A stretch of DNA of 64,000 nucleotides from Bradyrhizobium manausense (lineage in GTDB: Bacteria > Pseudomonadota > Alphaproteobacteria > Rhizobiales > Xanthobacteraceae). The first letter of the stretch is position 1; each line of letters starts with the position of its first letter. This document shows positions 41,500 to 52,090 of the stretch, piece after piece. The position numbers and the translations under genes are program-made. The stretch covers positions 248,001-312,000 of the forward strand of contig NZ_JAFCKB010000006.1 of NCBI RefSeq assembly GCF_018130615.1, read 5' to 3'. A model generated the notes under the pieces. That model saw only the letters and a program-made list of their open reading frames with translations, had not been told where the DNA came from and ran no database searches.

Positions 41500-42741
41500 C
41501 TAGTTTCGAGGCTTGAGCAGCGTCGCCGCCTTCCGTTCAAAGGTCTGCCGGCCGTTCTTGAACCCCATCAAGATATCCGGCAGCTCCGCGATGGCGAAGC
41601 GGCTGTCTTGTGTGTCGAGCACGACGAGATCGGCGGGCTTGCCGACCGCGATGCCATAATCTTTGAGATTCATCAGCCGCGCCGGCAGCTCGGTGACGAG
41701 ATCGAGACAGATGTCGAAGTCGCCGACGGCGGCGTGGGCGACATTGGCATAAAAATTGGCCATCCGCAGCAGCGAGGCATCGCCGAACGGCGTGAAGGGG
41801 TTGAGCACGTTGTTTGTCGCGACCGAGCAGACGACGCCGTGGCCCGCAAGCTTGTGCGCGAGCGTCAGCCCGCGCGGCGCATTGTGGCTGGCCGCGCGCC
41901 CCATCAGATAGAGATCGGTCGCTGGCAGCACGGTGACGGCCACACCGACTTTTGCCAGTTGGGCAGTGGCGGCCTTCAACCGCTCGGGCGGCAAGGCCGA
42001 GAGTTTTGTGGCATGGCCGATTGCGACGCGCCCTCCGTATTTGCGTTGCTCGGTCTGCCGGCAGACCTCGTCGAGATGCGACCAGGAAGTGTCGAGATCG
42101 AAGTCGAGGTGAAGATCGACGTCGAGATCGAATCCTTGGGCGAGATCGAAGATGCGTGCGAGATGTGCGTTCGGGTCGGTGTCGGTATAGGGGCAGCCGC
42201 CGATCGCATCGGCGCCGTCGCGCAAGGCCTGGACCAGCAATTCCTCGGCTCCGGGATCGTTGGTCAGGCCTTCCTGCGGGAAGACACATAGCGAGAGATC
42301 GATCGCCCAGGCGTAGTCGTGCTTCAGCGCCTTGACCGCCTCGAAGCTGCGCAGGCCAATCCGCGGGTCGATCTCGACATGGGTACGCATGCGCGTCGTG
42401 CCGTGCACGATGGCGCGCTCGAGCACCTTGGCGCCGCGTGCATAGACATCCTCGACGCCAAAATCCCGCTTCATCGCCGAGACCGCACGGATCGCGTCGC
42501 CGAGTGTGCCGCGGATGTGCCCGCAGCGCTCGAGCAGGCAAGCCTTGTCGAGATGGATGTGGGTGTCGACGAAGCCGGGCAGGGCCAGCCGTCCGCCGAC
42601 ATCGACTTCGACGGCCTCGCAGGCCAGCCAGGGTTCGATCGCAGCGATACGCCCGTCCTTCACGCCGATGTCGACCGGCGCGGGGAATGATCGCGGCTTG
42701 GCGTTGCGGAAGATCAGGTCGAAGGCGGTCTGGACGGTCAT
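41500..42741 (-). CDS. Cytosine-deaminase-like amidohydrolase, copy B
   Basis: A 413-aa paralogue of copy A. Motifs: DTHIHLDKACLLE near residue 60, MRTHVEID about 115, DLHLDFDLDTSW near 208, IGHATKLSAL about 238, and CSVATNNVLNPFTPFGDAS at about 305. The differences in the metal-proximal loops (HLDF versus HLHD) suggest a different substrate. Ring-nitrogen compounds such as cytosine or triazine derivatives are typical. ATG 42741 was used rather than an upstream TTG. Together the two copies form a two-gene unit. Confidence 0.8.
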   Translation of the reverse strand: MTVQTAFDLIFRNAKPRSFPAPVDIGVKDGRIAAIEPWLACEAVEVDVGGRLALPGFVDTHIHLDKACLLERCGHIRGTLGDAIRAVSAMKRDFGVEDVYARGAKVLERAIVHGTTRMRTHVEIDPRIGLRSFEAVKALKHDYAWAIDLSLCVFPQEGLTNDPGAEELLVQALRDGADAIGGCPYTDTDPNAHLARIFDLAQGFDLDVDLHLDFDLDTSWSHLDEVCRQTEQRKYGGRVAIGHATKLSALPPERLKAATAQLAKVGVAVTVLPATDLYLMGRAASHNAPRGLTLAHKLAGHGVVCSVATNNVLNPFTPFGDASLLRMANFYANVAHAAVGDFDICLDLVTELPARLMNLKDYGIAVGKPADLVVLDTQDSRFAIAELPDILMGFKNGRQTFERKAATLLKPRN

Positions 42742-42969
42742 GGCGGGCAATCTTGATGGAGAAACTTATATCAGTCGGCGAGGCTGCGGGCGTACGGCAA
42801 TCTAGCGGGGATATGATCAAAATATATGCGCTCCCCCAGCCGTCCGGCACATATCGAAAGCCGTGATAGCTGATAGACGCAGGCTGGTCTGGCGGCTGGC
42901 CGGCGCCTGGGCTATCACCCGATCGATTGCGCTCGGCATGTGGCGCAGCACCCTCTTGAGGAGCCCCCG

Positions 42970-43878
42970 ATGCGTCTTCCTGTCGTTCTTCTGGCCGTCA
43001 CGTGTCTTGCGGGTGCAGCCTCCGCCGAAGACCTCTCCGGCACGCTCCAGAAGGTCAAGGAGACCAAGAAGATCACGCTCGGCTATCAGGAAGCCTCCGT
43101 GCCCTTCAGCTATCTCGACGGCAACCAGAAGCCGATCGGCTTTGCCATGGATATCTGCCTTAAGATCGTCGACACCGTGAAGAAGCAGCTCGCCATGCCC
43201 GACATTGCCGTGGATTATGTCGCGGTGACATCGTCGAACCGGATCCCGCTGATGGTGAACGGCACGCTCGATTTGCACTGTTCGGCGACCACCAACAACG
43301 CCGACCGCCAGAAGCAGGTGGCCTTCACCAACACGCACTTCCTCAGCGCGACGCGATTTGCCGCGAAGAAGGCCGCCAAGATCAACACCATCGACGATCT
43401 CAAGGGCAAGGCGGTCACGGCGGTGGCGGGCTCTGTCAACCTGACCCAGCTCGCCAAGGTCAACACCGAGCGCAATCTCGGCATCAATGTGATGCCGGCG
43501 AAGGACCAGGCCGAAGCCTTCCTGCTGCTCGAAACCGACCGCGCGCAGGCTTATGCACTCGACGACGTGCAGCTTGCGGTCGCCATTGCGCGTTCGAAGG
43601 AGCCGGCGCAGTTCATGATCAGCGAGGAGACGTTCTCGAAGCCCGAACCCTACGGGATCATGCTGCGCCGGGACGACGTGCCGTTCAAGGTGCTGGCCGA
43701 CCGCGCAACGGCTGAACTCTATGAGAGCCCGGAAATCGAGGCGCTCTACAGGAAGTGGCTGGAATCTCCGACGCCGCCGAACGGCCTCAACTACAATGTT
43801 CCAATGTCGGCCGCCTTGCGCAACGCCTTCAAGAATCCGAGCTCGAGCGCCGATCCGGATGTGTACCTGGTGAAGTGA
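42970..43878 (+). CDS. Glutamate/aspartate-type ABC periplasmic binding protein (orphan)
   Basis: A 302-aa SBP_bac_3 protein with signal peptide (VVLLAVTCLAGAASA, cut near residue 19). The mature part resembles GltI: ITLGYQEASVPFSYLDGNQKPIGFAMD, then LDLHCSATTNNADRQKQVAFT and a VTAVAGSVNLTQLAKVN loop. GAGGAG precedes the ATG. No permease or ATPase is next to it. Ligand may be an acidic amino acid. The gene lies convergently with the acyl-CoA dehydrogenase, 11 bases apart. Confidence 0.85.
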   Translation: MRLPVVLLAVTCLAGAASAEDLSGTLQKVKETKKITLGYQEASVPFSYLDGNQKPIGFAMDICLKIVDTVKKQLAMPDIAVDYVAVTSSNRIPLMVNGTLDLHCSATTNNADRQKQVAFTNTHFLSATRFAAKKAAKINTIDDLKGKAVTAVAGSVNLTQLAKVNTERNLGINVMPAKDQAEAFLLLETDRAQAYALDDVQLAVAIARSKEPAQFMISEETFSKPEPYGIMLRRDDVPFKVLADRATAELYESPEIEALYRKWLESPTPPNGLNYNVPMSAALRNAFKNPSSSADPDVYLVK

Positions 43879-43889
43879 GGCGCGCCTAC

Positions 43890-45101
43890 CTACGCGTTCG
43901 AATATTTCTTCAGCTCGAACCGCGCGATCTGGTTCCTGTGCACCTCGTCCGGTCCGTCGGCGAGGCGCAGCAGACGTGCGGTGGCATAGGCCTGGGTCAG
44001 GCCAAAATCGTTCGAGGTGCCGCCGCCGCCATGAGCCTGGATGGCCCAGTCGATGATCTGGCAGGCCATATTGGGCACAGCGACCTTGATCATCGCGATC
44101 TCGGCTTTCGCGACCTTGTTGCCGACGGTATCCATCGCGTAAGCCGCGTTCAGGGTCAGCAGCCGGGCCTGCTCGATCATGATGCGCGCCTCTGCGATGC
44201 GCTCCTGCGTCACCGTCTGCTCGGCGACCGGCTTGCCGAAGGCGACGCGGCTGCGCACGCGGCGGCACATCTTTTCCAGCGTGCGCTCGGCTAAGCCAAC
44301 CAGCCGCATGCAATGGTGGATGCGGCCGGGGCCGAGACGGCCCTGCGCGATCTCGAAGCCGCGGCCTTCGCCGAGCAGCATGTTCTCCTTCGGCACGCGG
44401 ACATTGGTGAAGATGACTTCCGAGGCACGGTCGGGCACGCCGTAGAAGCCGAACACGGGCAGGGGCCGTTTCACCTCGATGCCTGGCGTGTCCATCGGCA
44501 CCAGGATCATGGATTGCTGCTTGTGGCGGTCGGCATTGTCAGGATCGGTCTTGCCCATGAAGATGCAGACCTTGCAGCGCGGGTCGGTCGCGTTGGTCGT
44601 GTACCACTTGCGCCCGTTGATGATGTAATGATCGCCGTCGCGCACGATCGAGCTTTCGATATTGGTCGCGTCGGACGAGGCGACCGCTGGCTCGGTCATG
44701 GCGAAGCAGGAGCGGATCTCGCCTGCGAGCAGCGGTTTCAGCCAGCGCTCCTTGTCCTTCTCAGAGCCATATCGCTCCAGCACCTCCATGTTGCCGGTGT
44801 CGGGCGCCGAGCAGTTGAACACCTCCGGGGCCAGATGCGAGCGGCCCATGACTTCGCAGAGCGGGGCATATTCGAGATTGGTGAGGCCGGCGCCGTGGCT
44901 GGACTCCGGCAGGAACAGATTCCAGAGGCCCTCGGCGCGCGCGAGCGGCTTCAGCTCTTCCACGACGGGATAGACCTCCCACGGCCCGAGCTCTTCCGCC
45001 TCGCGGTAGAACCGCTCCTCGTTCGGATAGATGTGCCGGTCCATGAAGCTTTCGAGGTTGCGCTTGAGCTCGACGACTTTTGGCGACATCGGGTAGAGCA
45101 T
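43890..45101 (-). CDS. Acyl-CoA dehydrogenase
   Basis: A 403-aa FAD-dependent acyl-CoA dehydrogenase. N-terminal helical domain, FAD-contact [17 protein letters not shown] near residue 130, WYTTNA at about 160, [17 protein letters not shown] around 265, then the C-terminal FAD/CoA part [12 protein letters not shown]-like ([15 protein letters not shown]) and [15 protein letters not shown] near 380. The form resembles the ACAD10/11-like long-chain or branched-chain group. AGGAGA lies 9 bases before the ATG. An acyl-CoA ligase gene 1.2 kb upstream on the same strand may feed it. Confidence 0.9.
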   Translation of the reverse strand: MLYPMSPKVVELKRNLESFMDRHIYPNEERFYREAEELGPWEVYPVVEELKPLARAEGLWNLFLPESSHGAGLTNLEYAPLCEVMGRSHLAPEVFNCSAPDTGNMEVLERYGSEKDKERWLKPLLAGEIRSCFAMTEPAVASSDATNIESSIVRDGDHYIINGRKWYTTNATDPRCKVCIFMGKTDPDNADRHKQQSMILVPMDTPGIEVKRPLPVFGFYGVPDRASEVIFTNVRVPKENMLLGEGRGFEIAQGRLGPGRIHHCMRLVGLAERTLEKMCRRVRSRVAFGKPVAEQTVTQERIAEARIMIEQARLLTLNAAYAMDTVGNKVAKAEIAMIKVAVPNMACQIIDWAIQAHGGGGTSNDFGLTQAYATARLLRLADGPDEVHRNQIARFELKKYSNA

Positions 45102-45124
45102 CTGAGGTCTCCTTGAACGATCGG

Positions 45125-46234
45125 CTAGCCGATTTCGAGATAGTCCGGCCCCGGCAATTGCGGAAACGGGGCCGTCGGCAGCGTCTGATACCAGAATGCG
45201 ACCGAGGCAATGTCGTCCTGCAGCGGAAGATACTTTGCGTCCTTGACGCCCTGCAGCCACCCCAACGCCTGAATGGTTGCGCGAAGGTCGCTCTGAAAGC
45301 GGATCGGGTCGGGGATGTGCCAGCGATACATGCCGAAGCGTTGCTGCGATTTATAGACGCCGTCGGGACGGATCACCTGCGGCAGGCCGGCATAGGGCGT
45401 GGTGAATTCCACATAGCGTGATTGTAGCTGGCCGGCATGCGCAACATAGGGGTCGAAATTGTACGCACCGCAGAAATAGTCCTCGGTGCCGGTGCCGCAG
45501 ACGGTCGGAAATTCGCCGTCGCCGTCGATGAAGAACTTGATCTCGCCTTCGCCCCACCAGCCATTGTTGTTGACGCCCCAGGCCATGTAGGTGCCGACAT
45601 ATTGGCCGTGCCCGCTGACGCCGTCGAGGATGGTGTAGACGTCCTTGTAAGGCAGCGGGTTGGCGCGGCGGAATTGCGCATGGAAATAGGCGCAATCCTC
45701 GGCCACCTCGGTCAGCGTGTAGTTGATCTGGTAATAGACCGTCAGCTCTTCCTCGCTGCGATTCTCCAGCGTGAAGCGCGCGTGCTTGCGGAATGGCATT
45801 TCCCAGTAGCAGTTGAAGGCCCGCCCCGGATTGACGCAGACCGCGAGCGAGGACACCTGTGCAAATTCTTCCCATCCGCAGGCGAAGAAATCGCCGACCG
45901 GGCATTCGACACTTGGCAGCGTCTGGTCATCCCAATAGACCCGCAGGATCGAATGGCGCAGGCGTCCGCGCGCCAGCGTCATCCAGATCTGCTGGATGGC
46001 GCCCTGATCCTCGATGTCGGCGAGCGTGAAGGTTGCGCCTGGGGCGATCACGACATAGGGCGAAACCTTCCAGCCTTGTCCGAGATCGCGGGCCTGGCGT
46101 GCCGCGGGCCCGTCGACGGACATGCCGCCCTTGCCCTTTTCGCCGGTGAAGTTCTCGGGGCTGATCGAACGCGTCTGCGCGTTCGACAGGCGCGATAGAT
46201 TGCCGAGATGCAGGCCCAATCCGGAAAACGCCAT
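45125..46234 (-). CDS. GH172 (DUF2961) glycoside hydrolase-like protein
   Basis: A 369-aa protein of DUF2961, now glycoside hydrolase family 172, which includes difructose-anhydride / alpha-D-fructofuranosidase and D-arabinan-processing enzymes. The core double jelly roll shows the two acidic segments that carry the catalytic glutamates: [18 protein letters not shown] near residue 225 and [15 protein letters not shown] at about 245-260. No signal peptide is visible, so the enzyme seems cytoplasmic or exported by an unrecognised route. No sugar transport gene is nearby; it sits between fatty-acid genes. Substrate unknown. Confidence 0.82.
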   Translation of the reverse strand: MAFSGLGLHLGNLSRLSNAQTRSISPENFTGEKGKGGMSVDGPAARQARDLGQGWKVSPYVVIAPGATFTLADIEDQGAIQQIWMTLARGRLRHSILRVYWDDQTLPSVECPVGDFFACGWEEFAQVSSLAVCVNPGRAFNCYWEMPFRKHARFTLENRSEEELTVYYQINYTLTEVAEDCAYFHAQFRRANPLPYKDVYTILDGVSGHGQYVGTYMAWGVNNNGWWGEGEIKFFIDGDGEFPTVCGTGTEDYFCGAYNFDPYVAHAGQLQSRYVEFTTPYAGLPQVIRPDGVYKSQQRFGMYRWHIPDPIRFQSDLRATIQALGWLQGVKDAKYLPLQDDIASVAFWYQTLPTAPFPQLPGPDYLEIG

Positions 46235-46324
46235 GATGTCCTCGATCAGCGGTTAGCGATGTCTCGGATATATCGTCGGCGAATCTACCAAAAGATGAAG
46301 ATGACGGCATATCGAGGGGCTGGA

Positions 46325-47950
46325 TTACCCGACGCGATACCCCCTGAATTTCTCGCGCAGCGCCGATTTGAGCACCTTGCCTGTGCCGGTCATCGGAAAT
46401 TCGTCGAGGAATTCGACCGCATCCGGCAACCACCAGCTCGCGATCTTTGGACGCATGTGGTCGAGCAGGGTCTTGCCGTCGACTGTCGCGCCCTTCTTGC
46501 GGACGACGAGGAGCAGGGGGCGTTCCTGCCATTTCTCATGCGCGATGGCGACGACGGCTGCCTGCAGCACGTCGGGATGCGACAGCGCGATGTCCTCGAG
46601 CTGGATCGAGGAGATCCATTCGCCGCCTGACTTGATCACATCCTTGGACCGGTCGGTGAGCGTGACGTGACCGTGCTGGTCGATTACGGCCATGTCGCCG
46701 GTGATCAGCCAGCCGTCGTTGTCGAGCCCTTCGTCGAGCTTCATGTAGCCGGAGGCGACCCAGGGGCCGCGGGCACGCAAGTGTCCGACGGTCTTGCCGT
46801 CGCGCGGCAACTCAACGCCGTTGTCGTCGACGATGCGCAAGGTGGTGCCGAAGCAGGCGCGACCCGAGACCTGGCGTCGGTCGAACTTTTCGGTTTCGCT
46901 AAGATGCTCCGAGCCAGGTCTTAAGCCCGGCATTGAGCAGCCCAACGCCTCCGTCATGCCCCAGGCCTGGATATAGTCAACATTGTAGTCGCGCTTGAGC
47001 TTCTCGACCATCGCACGCGGCGGTGCCGAGCCCGACGACAGCGTGGCGCGCAGCGTCGAGAATTTCTTGCCGGTGCGGCCAAGCCAGTCGAGCAGGATCA
47101 GCCAGAAGCTCGGCACGCCCGCGGACAGCGTCACCCTCTCGCCTTCAAGCAGCTCATAGAGCTTGTCGGGCTCGTAATTGCGGCCGGGCAGCACCAGCTT
47201 CGAGCCGGTGTAGGGCGCGGTGAACGGCATGTTCCAGCCATTGCCGTGGAACAGTGGTGCCATCGGCATCATCACCTCGCGCACCCCTTCGAGATGCCCG
47301 GGAATGAAATCGAAGTTGCAGCAGGTCATGGTCTGGAGGATCGCAGCGCGGTGCGAATAGATCACGCCTTTGGGATTCCCGGTCGTGCCCGATGTATAAC
47401 AGATGGTGGAAGCGGATTTTTCGTCGAACTCCGGCCACGCGAAGCCAGCGTCACTCTCCTTGTCCAGAAGCTCCTCGTAGCAATGCACGTTCGCGAGGGT
47501 CGTCTCCGGCATACGTTCGCGCGAGGACATGATCACGTAAGCTTCGACTGTCTTCAACTGCGGCGCGATCGCGTCGACGATCGGCAGCGTCGCACGGTCG
47601 ACGAACAGAATGCGGTCCTCGGCGTGATTGATGATGTAGACGAGTTGTTCGGGAAACAGCCTCGGGTTGACGGTGTGCAGCACGTAGCCCATGCCCGGCG
47701 CTGCATAGAACATCTCGAAGTGACGATGCGTATTCCAGGCGAGCGTGCCGACGCGGTCCCCTGGTTTCATGCCGAGCCGCTTGAGCGCCAGCGCCATGCG
47801 CTTGATGCGCGGATGGGCCTCGGCATAGGTGTAGCGATGGATGTCGCCCTCGATCTCGCGCGCGACGATCTCCGCCTCGCCGTGATAATCGGCGGCATAT
47901 TGGATCAGGCCACTGATCAGCAGCGGCATGTCCATCATCAGTCCCTGCAT
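46325..47950 (-). CDS. Medium/long-chain acyl-CoA ligase (AMP-binding)
   Basis: A 541-aa ANL-superfamily ligase activating a carboxylic acid through an acyl adenylate. Motif A3 [20 protein letters not shown] at about residues 175-194, [10 protein letters not shown] near 325, the [21 protein letters not shown] hinge region near 414-434 and the catalytic Lys in [11 protein letters not shown] near 525. The [10 protein letters not shown] segment is common in medium-chain and methylmercaptopropionate ligases. GGAGGGG precedes the ATG. Likely paired with the acyl-CoA dehydrogenase downstream. Confidence 0.88.
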   Translation of the reverse strand: MQGLMMDMPLLISGLIQYAADYHGEAEIVAREIEGDIHRYTYAEAHPRIKRMALALKRLGMKPGDRVGTLAWNTHRHFEMFYAAPGMGYVLHTVNPRLFPEQLVYIINHAEDRILFVDRATLPIVDAIAPQLKTVEAYVIMSSRERMPETTLANVHCYEELLDKESDAGFAWPEFDEKSASTICYTSGTTGNPKGVIYSHRAAILQTMTCCNFDFIPGHLEGVREVMMPMAPLFHGNGWNMPFTAPYTGSKLVLPGRNYEPDKLYELLEGERVTLSAGVPSFWLILLDWLGRTGKKFSTLRATLSSGSAPPRAMVEKLKRDYNVDYIQAWGMTEALGCSMPGLRPGSEHLSETEKFDRRQVSGRACFGTTLRIVDDNGVELPRDGKTVGHLRARGPWVASGYMKLDEGLDNDGWLITGDMAVIDQHGHVTLTDRSKDVIKSGGEWISSIQLEDIALSHPDVLQAAVVAIAHEKWQERPLLLVVRKKGATVDGKTLLDHMRPKIASWWLPDAVEFLDEFPMTGTGKVLKSALREKFRGYRVG

Positions 47951-48124
47951 TGTCCCCTCCGAAAAGGCGTGTCGTTGCGCGACGCATGTGCGATTGCATT
48001 CAAGGTAGCGGAACGTCACGCGACGTCCACGCAAAAAGCGGCTGATGCGATTGCACGCGTCACTTTTTCAGGGCTAACTGGCGTAAACTGCAGGCCGACG
48101 CCGCGGCCGCCGTGGAGGAGATCG

Positions 48125-49984
48125 ATGTCAGCGGAAAGACACAAGACCGGTGCAGCCGGCGCGCCTAACATCGACATCCAGGCCTTGCGCGCGCGCTATC
48201 GCGACGAGCGCGACCTGCGCCTGCGCTCCGAGGGCAAGGCGCAGTATGTCGAGGCAGTCGGCGGCTTTGCCCACTATCTCGACGATCCCTGGGCCGACGC
48301 CAAATTTGCGCGCGCGGCCGTCAGCGAAGAGACCGAGGTCGTCATCGTCGGCGGCGGTTTCGGCGGCTTGCTCTGTGGCGCGCGCCTGCGCGAAGCCGGC
48401 ATGTCCGATTTCCGCATCGTGGAAAAGGCCGCCGATTTCGGCGGCACCTGGTACTGGAATCGCTATCCAGGTGCTGCCTGCGATACCGAGAGCTACATCT
48501 ATCTGCCGCTGCTGGAGGAGACCGGCTATATGCCGGTGCGCAAATATGCACGCGCGCCGGAGATCTACGAGCACTCGCGCCGCATCGGCCGTCACTTCGA
48601 CCTCTACGAGCGAGCGCTGTTTCAGACCGTCATCTCGCGCATGATCTGGCAGCAGCAGGAAGGACGCTGGCTGGTTGAGACCGACCGCGGCGATCGTATC
48701 CGCACGCGCTTCGTGATCCTCGCCGGAGGTCCGTTGAGCCGGCCGAAGCTGCCGGGCATTCCCGGCATCGAGAACTTCAAAGGCCACAGCTTTCATACCA
48801 GCAGGTGGGACTATGCCTACACTGGCGGCGGCGCGGAGGGCGGCCTCGACGGCCTTGCCGACAAGCGTGTCGGGATCATCGGCACCGGCGCCACCGCCGT
48901 GCAGTGCGTGCCGCATCTCGGTCGTTCGGCGAAAGAGCTCTACGTGTTCCAGCGTACGCCGTCCGCGATCGGCGTCCGCGACGACCGATTGACGGATCCA
49001 ACCTGGGCGGAGAGCCTGAAGCCCGGCTGGCAGCGTGAGCGCATGGACAATTTCACCGCGGTGATCTCGGGCGAGCCGTTCGAGCGTGATCTGGTGCAGG
49101 ATGGCTGGACCGGCCTGCTCGGCGAGATCCTGCTGGCGCCGCGCCGCCAGCCGCAGCCGGTGACCTCGATGGAAGAGGCGCTGAAGGTGATCGAGCAGGC
49201 CGACTATCGCAAGATGGAGGAGATCCGCGCCCGGGTCGACGCCGTTGTCAACGACGAGGCGACCGCTGCGGCGCTCAAACCCTGGTACAAGGCGTTCTGC
49301 AAGCGGCCGTGCTTTCATGACGACTACCTCGACACGTTCAATCGTCCCAACGTGCATCTCGTCGACACCAAGGGCAGGGGCGTCGAGCGCATCACGGAGA
49401 AAGCCGTCGTCGTCGACGGCAAGGCCTACGAGCTCGACTGTCTGATCTATGCCAGCGGTTTCGAGGTCGGCACCGACTATGCGCGCCGCATGGGCTTTGA
49501 GGTCTACGGCCGCGACGGCGTGAGCCTGTCGGACCGCTGGCGCGATGGCGTCAAGACGATGCATGGCTTCTACAGCCGCGGCTTTCCGAACTGCTTCCTC
49601 ATCGTGACGGTGCAAGCCGGCCAGAGCGCCAACTTTCCGCATATCATCGAAGAGCAGTCGCAGCACATCGCCTATGTCATCGCAGAGGCGCGCAAGCGTG
49701 GCGCAAGGACATTGGAGCCGACGCTTGCGGCCGAGAATGCCTGGGTCGACGAGGTCGTCAAGGCCGCGGTCGGCCGTCAGACCTATCTCGCCGAATGCAC
49801 GCCCGGCTACTACAACAATGAAGGTGTGTTCGATCCGGTGGCCGCGCGGAACAGCCAGTATTGGCGCGGGCCGGTGGCCTTTCTCCGGCTGCTCACCAAA
49901 TGGCGGAAGGAAGGCAATCTGGAGGGATTGGAATTGATCTATGACGCTAACGCGAAGAGCGGCAACGCTTCGGCTCCGGCATGA
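48125..49984 (+). CDS. Flavin-containing Baeyer-Villiger-type monooxygenase
   Basis: A 619-aa class B flavoprotein monooxygenase. FAD-binding GGGFGG at residues 76-81 with [17 protein letters not shown] after it; the BVMO fingerprint F-x-G-x3-H-x3-W-D is intact at 218-229; the NADPH Rossmann motif [11 protein letters not shown] follows near 247. An N-terminal 70-residue extension before the FAD motif resembles the 4-hydroxyacetophenone monooxygenase group. Such enzymes insert oxygen into ketones to give esters. The gene overlaps the shikimate-dehydrogenase-like gene by four bases, so both probably act on one pathway. Substrate unknown. Confidence 0.88.
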   Translation: MSAERHKTGAAGAPNIDIQALRARYRDERDLRLRSEGKAQYVEAVGGFAHYLDDPWADAKFARAAVSEETEVVIVGGGFGGLLCGARLREAGMSDFRIVEKAADFGGTWYWNRYPGAACDTESYIYLPLLEETGYMPVRKYARAPEIYEHSRRIGRHFDLYERALFQTVISRMIWQQQEGRWLVETDRGDRIRTRFVILAGGPLSRPKLPGIPGIENFKGHSFHTSRWDYAYTGGGAEGGLDGLADKRVGIIGTGATAVQCVPHLGRSAKELYVFQRTPSAIGVRDDRLTDPTWAESLKPGWQRERMDNFTAVISGEPFERDLVQDGWTGLLGEILLAPRRQPQPVTSMEEALKVIEQADYRKMEEIRARVDAVVNDEATAAALKPWYKAFCKRPCFHDDYLDTFNRPNVHLVDTKGRGVERITEKAVVVDGKAYELDCLIYASGFEVGTDYARRMGFEVYGRDGVSLSDRWRDGVKTMHGFYSRGFPNCFLIVTVQAGQSANFPHIIEEQSQHIAYVIAEARKRGARTLEPTLAAENAWVDEVVKAAVGRQTYLAECTPGYYNNEGVFDPVAARNSQYWRGPVAFLRLLTKWRKEGNLEGLELIYDANAKSGNASAPA

Positions 49985-50796
49985 ACGGCATGATCCCGGC
50001 TCCTACCGGCGCGACGCGACTCTACGTCATCGTCGGCGATCCCATTGCGCAGGTGCGCTCACCCGCAGGGGTATCGGCGGAGTTCGCAGCCCGCGGCCAT
50101 GATGGCATCCTCGTTCCGGTTCAGGTCGCGACCGCCGATCTGCCAAACTTCCTGTCGGTGGCGAACCGGCTGAAGAACCTCGACGGCATTGTCGTGACCA
50201 TCCCGCACAAATTCGCCTGCTATCAGGCCTGTGCCAGCGCGACCGATCGCGCGCACTTCCTGCGTACTGTCAACCTGATGCGCCGCCGTGCGGATGGCGC
50301 GTGGCACGGCGACATGGTGGACGGTCTCGGCTTCCTCGGCGCGGCGCGGGTGAAGGGGATTGACCCGCGCGGTATGCGGGCGCTTCTCGTCGGTGCGGGT
50401 GGTGCCGGCTCGGCTATCGCGCTAGCCTTGGTCGAGGGCGGCGTCAGGGAGCTCGCTATTCACGACAGCGCGGCCGAACGCCGCGACGCGCTGATCGGCC
50501 GTCTCAACGATCTCGGCAAGGCGCCCGTGCGGCCAGGCGCTATCGATCCCGCAGGCTTCGATTTCATCGCCAATGCCACGCCCGCCGGAATGAAGGATGG
50601 CGACCCGTTCCCGGTCGACGTTACGCGACTGGCGCCGTCGGCCTATTGCGGCTGCGTGATCACCAAGCCGGAAATCTCGCCCTTCATCGTGGAAGCACGC
50701 AAGCTCGGCTGCGTCACCGCAACCGGGACCGACATGTACCAGCAGCACCAGAGCATCATGGTGGATTTCTTGCTGGGGGCGGATCGCTCACGCTAA
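49981..50796 (+). CDS. Shikimate/quinate dehydrogenase-like oxidoreductase (AroE-like)
   Basis: A 271-aa AroE-fold NADP enzyme. The NADP loop is [17 protein letters not shown] at about residues 139-155, and the catalytic Lys in [11 protein letters not shown] and Asp in [13 protein letters not shown] are retained. However, the shikimate-carboxylate site is altered: the usual HSxSPxxHN opening is [12 protein letters not shown], and the NTDGxGF motif reads MVDGLGF. It is therefore unlikely to be the biosynthetic AroE; a different hydroxy acid is more probable. Co-translated with the monooxygenase. Confidence 0.83.
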   Translation: MNGMIPAPTGATRLYVIVGDPIAQVRSPAGVSAEFAARGHDGILVPVQVATADLPNFLSVANRLKNLDGIVVTIPHKFACYQACASATDRAHFLRTVNLMRRRADGAWHGDMVDGLGFLGAARVKGIDPRGMRALLVGAGGAGSAIALALVEGGVRELAIHDSAAERRDALIGRLNDLGKAPVRPGAIDPAGFDFIANATPAGMKDGDPFPVDVTRLAPSAYCGCVITKPEISPFIVEARKLGCVTATGTDMYQQHQSIMVDFLLGADRSR

Positions 50797-50926
50797 GCGC
50801 TTGAGTCATGTCAAGGATAATGCTTGCATTGATTGCATCGGTCGGGGCTTGAGCGCGCCCGGCTGACGTAGGATCATGCGCCGTGCGCGAGCCGGTCGCG
50901 CAAAGTCGTGAGAAGGGAACGCTGGA

Positions 50927-51745
50927 ATGACTGAGAGTAGGACCGTTGCGACGGCGGTGATCGGCGCGGCCGCGCTACTGTTGTCCCTGATCCCTGCCGC
51001 CCATGCCGCACAATGCGGCAACGGGCCCGGCGGTTTTGAAACCTGGAAGCGGGAGTTCAGCGCGGAGGCGCAGGGCAAGGGCATCGGTCAGACCGCGATC
51101 TCGGCGCTGATGCAGACCAATTACGCCAGCGCCACCATCAATGCGGATCGCAGCCAGCACAGTTTTTCATTGTCCCTGGATCAGTTCCTGGCCAAGCGTG
51201 GCGCCACTACCATCGTCGCGCGCGGGCGGTCGCTGAAGCAGTCGCAGGCGGCGATGTTTGCCTCGATCGAGCAACGCTACGGCGTGCCGCCGGGCCCCTT
51301 GATCGCGATCTGGGGCATGGAGACCGGATTCGGAAGCCAGCGCGGCAACCAGAACATGCTCTCGTCGATTGCGACGCTGGCCTATGACTGCCGTCGCCCT
51401 GAGTTCTTCACCGAGCAGCTCTATGCGGCGCTGAAGCTGGTCGACCGCGGCGTACTGTCGGGGGCGACCCGCGGCTCCATGCATGGCGAGGTCGGCCAGA
51501 CCCAGTTCATGCCCAAGAACATCCTGGCCTACGGCACCGGCAATCTGGAGGTCGCCGCCAACGCGCTGAGTTCGACCGCGAACTTCCTCAAGGCCAATGG
51601 CTGGCGCGCGGGAGCCGGTTACCAGCCGGGCGAGCCGAATTTCGCCGCCATCCAGGCGTGGAATGCAGCCGGCGTCTACCAGAAGGCCATCGCGCTGATG
51701 GGCCGGCAGATCGATGGGGGTGGCGGAGCGGCGGCAGCGCGCTAA
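50927..51745 (+). CDS. Lytic murein transglycosylase (MltB-like, SLT_2)
   Basis: A 272-aa exported peptidoglycan-cleaving enzyme. Signal peptide 1-28 (VATAVIGAAALLLSLIPAAHA). The catalytic Glu lies in LIAIWGMETGFGSQRG near residue 130, and GEVGQTQFMPKNILAYGTG near 190 contributes the substrate cleft. There is no C-terminal peptidoglycan-binding domain and no lipobox, so it would be a soluble periplasmic form. It follows the AroE-like gene by 130 bases in the same direction but has its own likely ribosome-binding site (GAAGGGAAC). Confidence 0.88.
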   Translation: MTESRTVATAVIGAAALLLSLIPAAHAAQCGNGPGGFETWKREFSAEAQGKGIGQTAISALMQTNYASATINADRSQHSFSLSLDQFLAKRGATTIVARGRSLKQSQAAMFASIEQRYGVPPGPLIAIWGMETGFGSQRGNQNMLSSIATLAYDCRRPEFFTEQLYAALKLVDRGVLSGATRGSMHGEVGQTQFMPKNILAYGTGNLEVAANALSSTANFLKANGWRAGAGYQPGEPNFAAIQAWNAAGVYQKAIALMGRQIDGGGGAAAAR

Positions 51746-51856
51746 CTAGCTCCGCAAGGCGTGACTGCGCGCATCAGAGAAAGTTGTTGCATTCAGGAAC
51801 CGACGGCACGAGGTTTGCTTTGATCAAGTTCAGGGCTGGGCATGAGGAGACTCAAC

Positions 51857-52078
51857 ATGGCTACCCAGATCGTGATGGACCAGACCGGCGATACGCGCCA
51901 CGAGTTTGATCCAGAAAATGCCGAAGCGTTGGCGCGGGCCGAACAACGCTTTCGGGAGCTGACCGGCGCGGGCTTTACCGCCGCGTACCGGACCGGACCG
52001 GGCGAAGTCACGCGTATCAAATCGTTCGACCCGACCGCGCAGGAAACGCTGTTCTATCCCCGCCTGGTCGGCGGTTGA
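51857..52078 (+). CDS. Hypothetical protein (73 aa)
   Basis: A 73-aa protein starting MATQIVMDQTGDTRHEFDP with a helix EALARAEQRFRELTGAGFTAA and an ending TLFYPRLVGG. The order strand, helix, strand and FDPTAQETLFYPRL suggests a small domain like those appended to multi-protein assemblies. GAGGAGA lies 7 bases before the ATG, which favours this start over an in-frame ATG 15 bases earlier. A 140-aa gene follows after 12 bases. Function unknown. Confidence 0.65.
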   Translation: MATQIVMDQTGDTRHEFDPENAEALARAEQRFRELTGAGFTAAYRTGPGEVTRIKSFDPTAQETLFYPRLVGG

Positions 52079-52090
52079 TCTGAACGGCTC

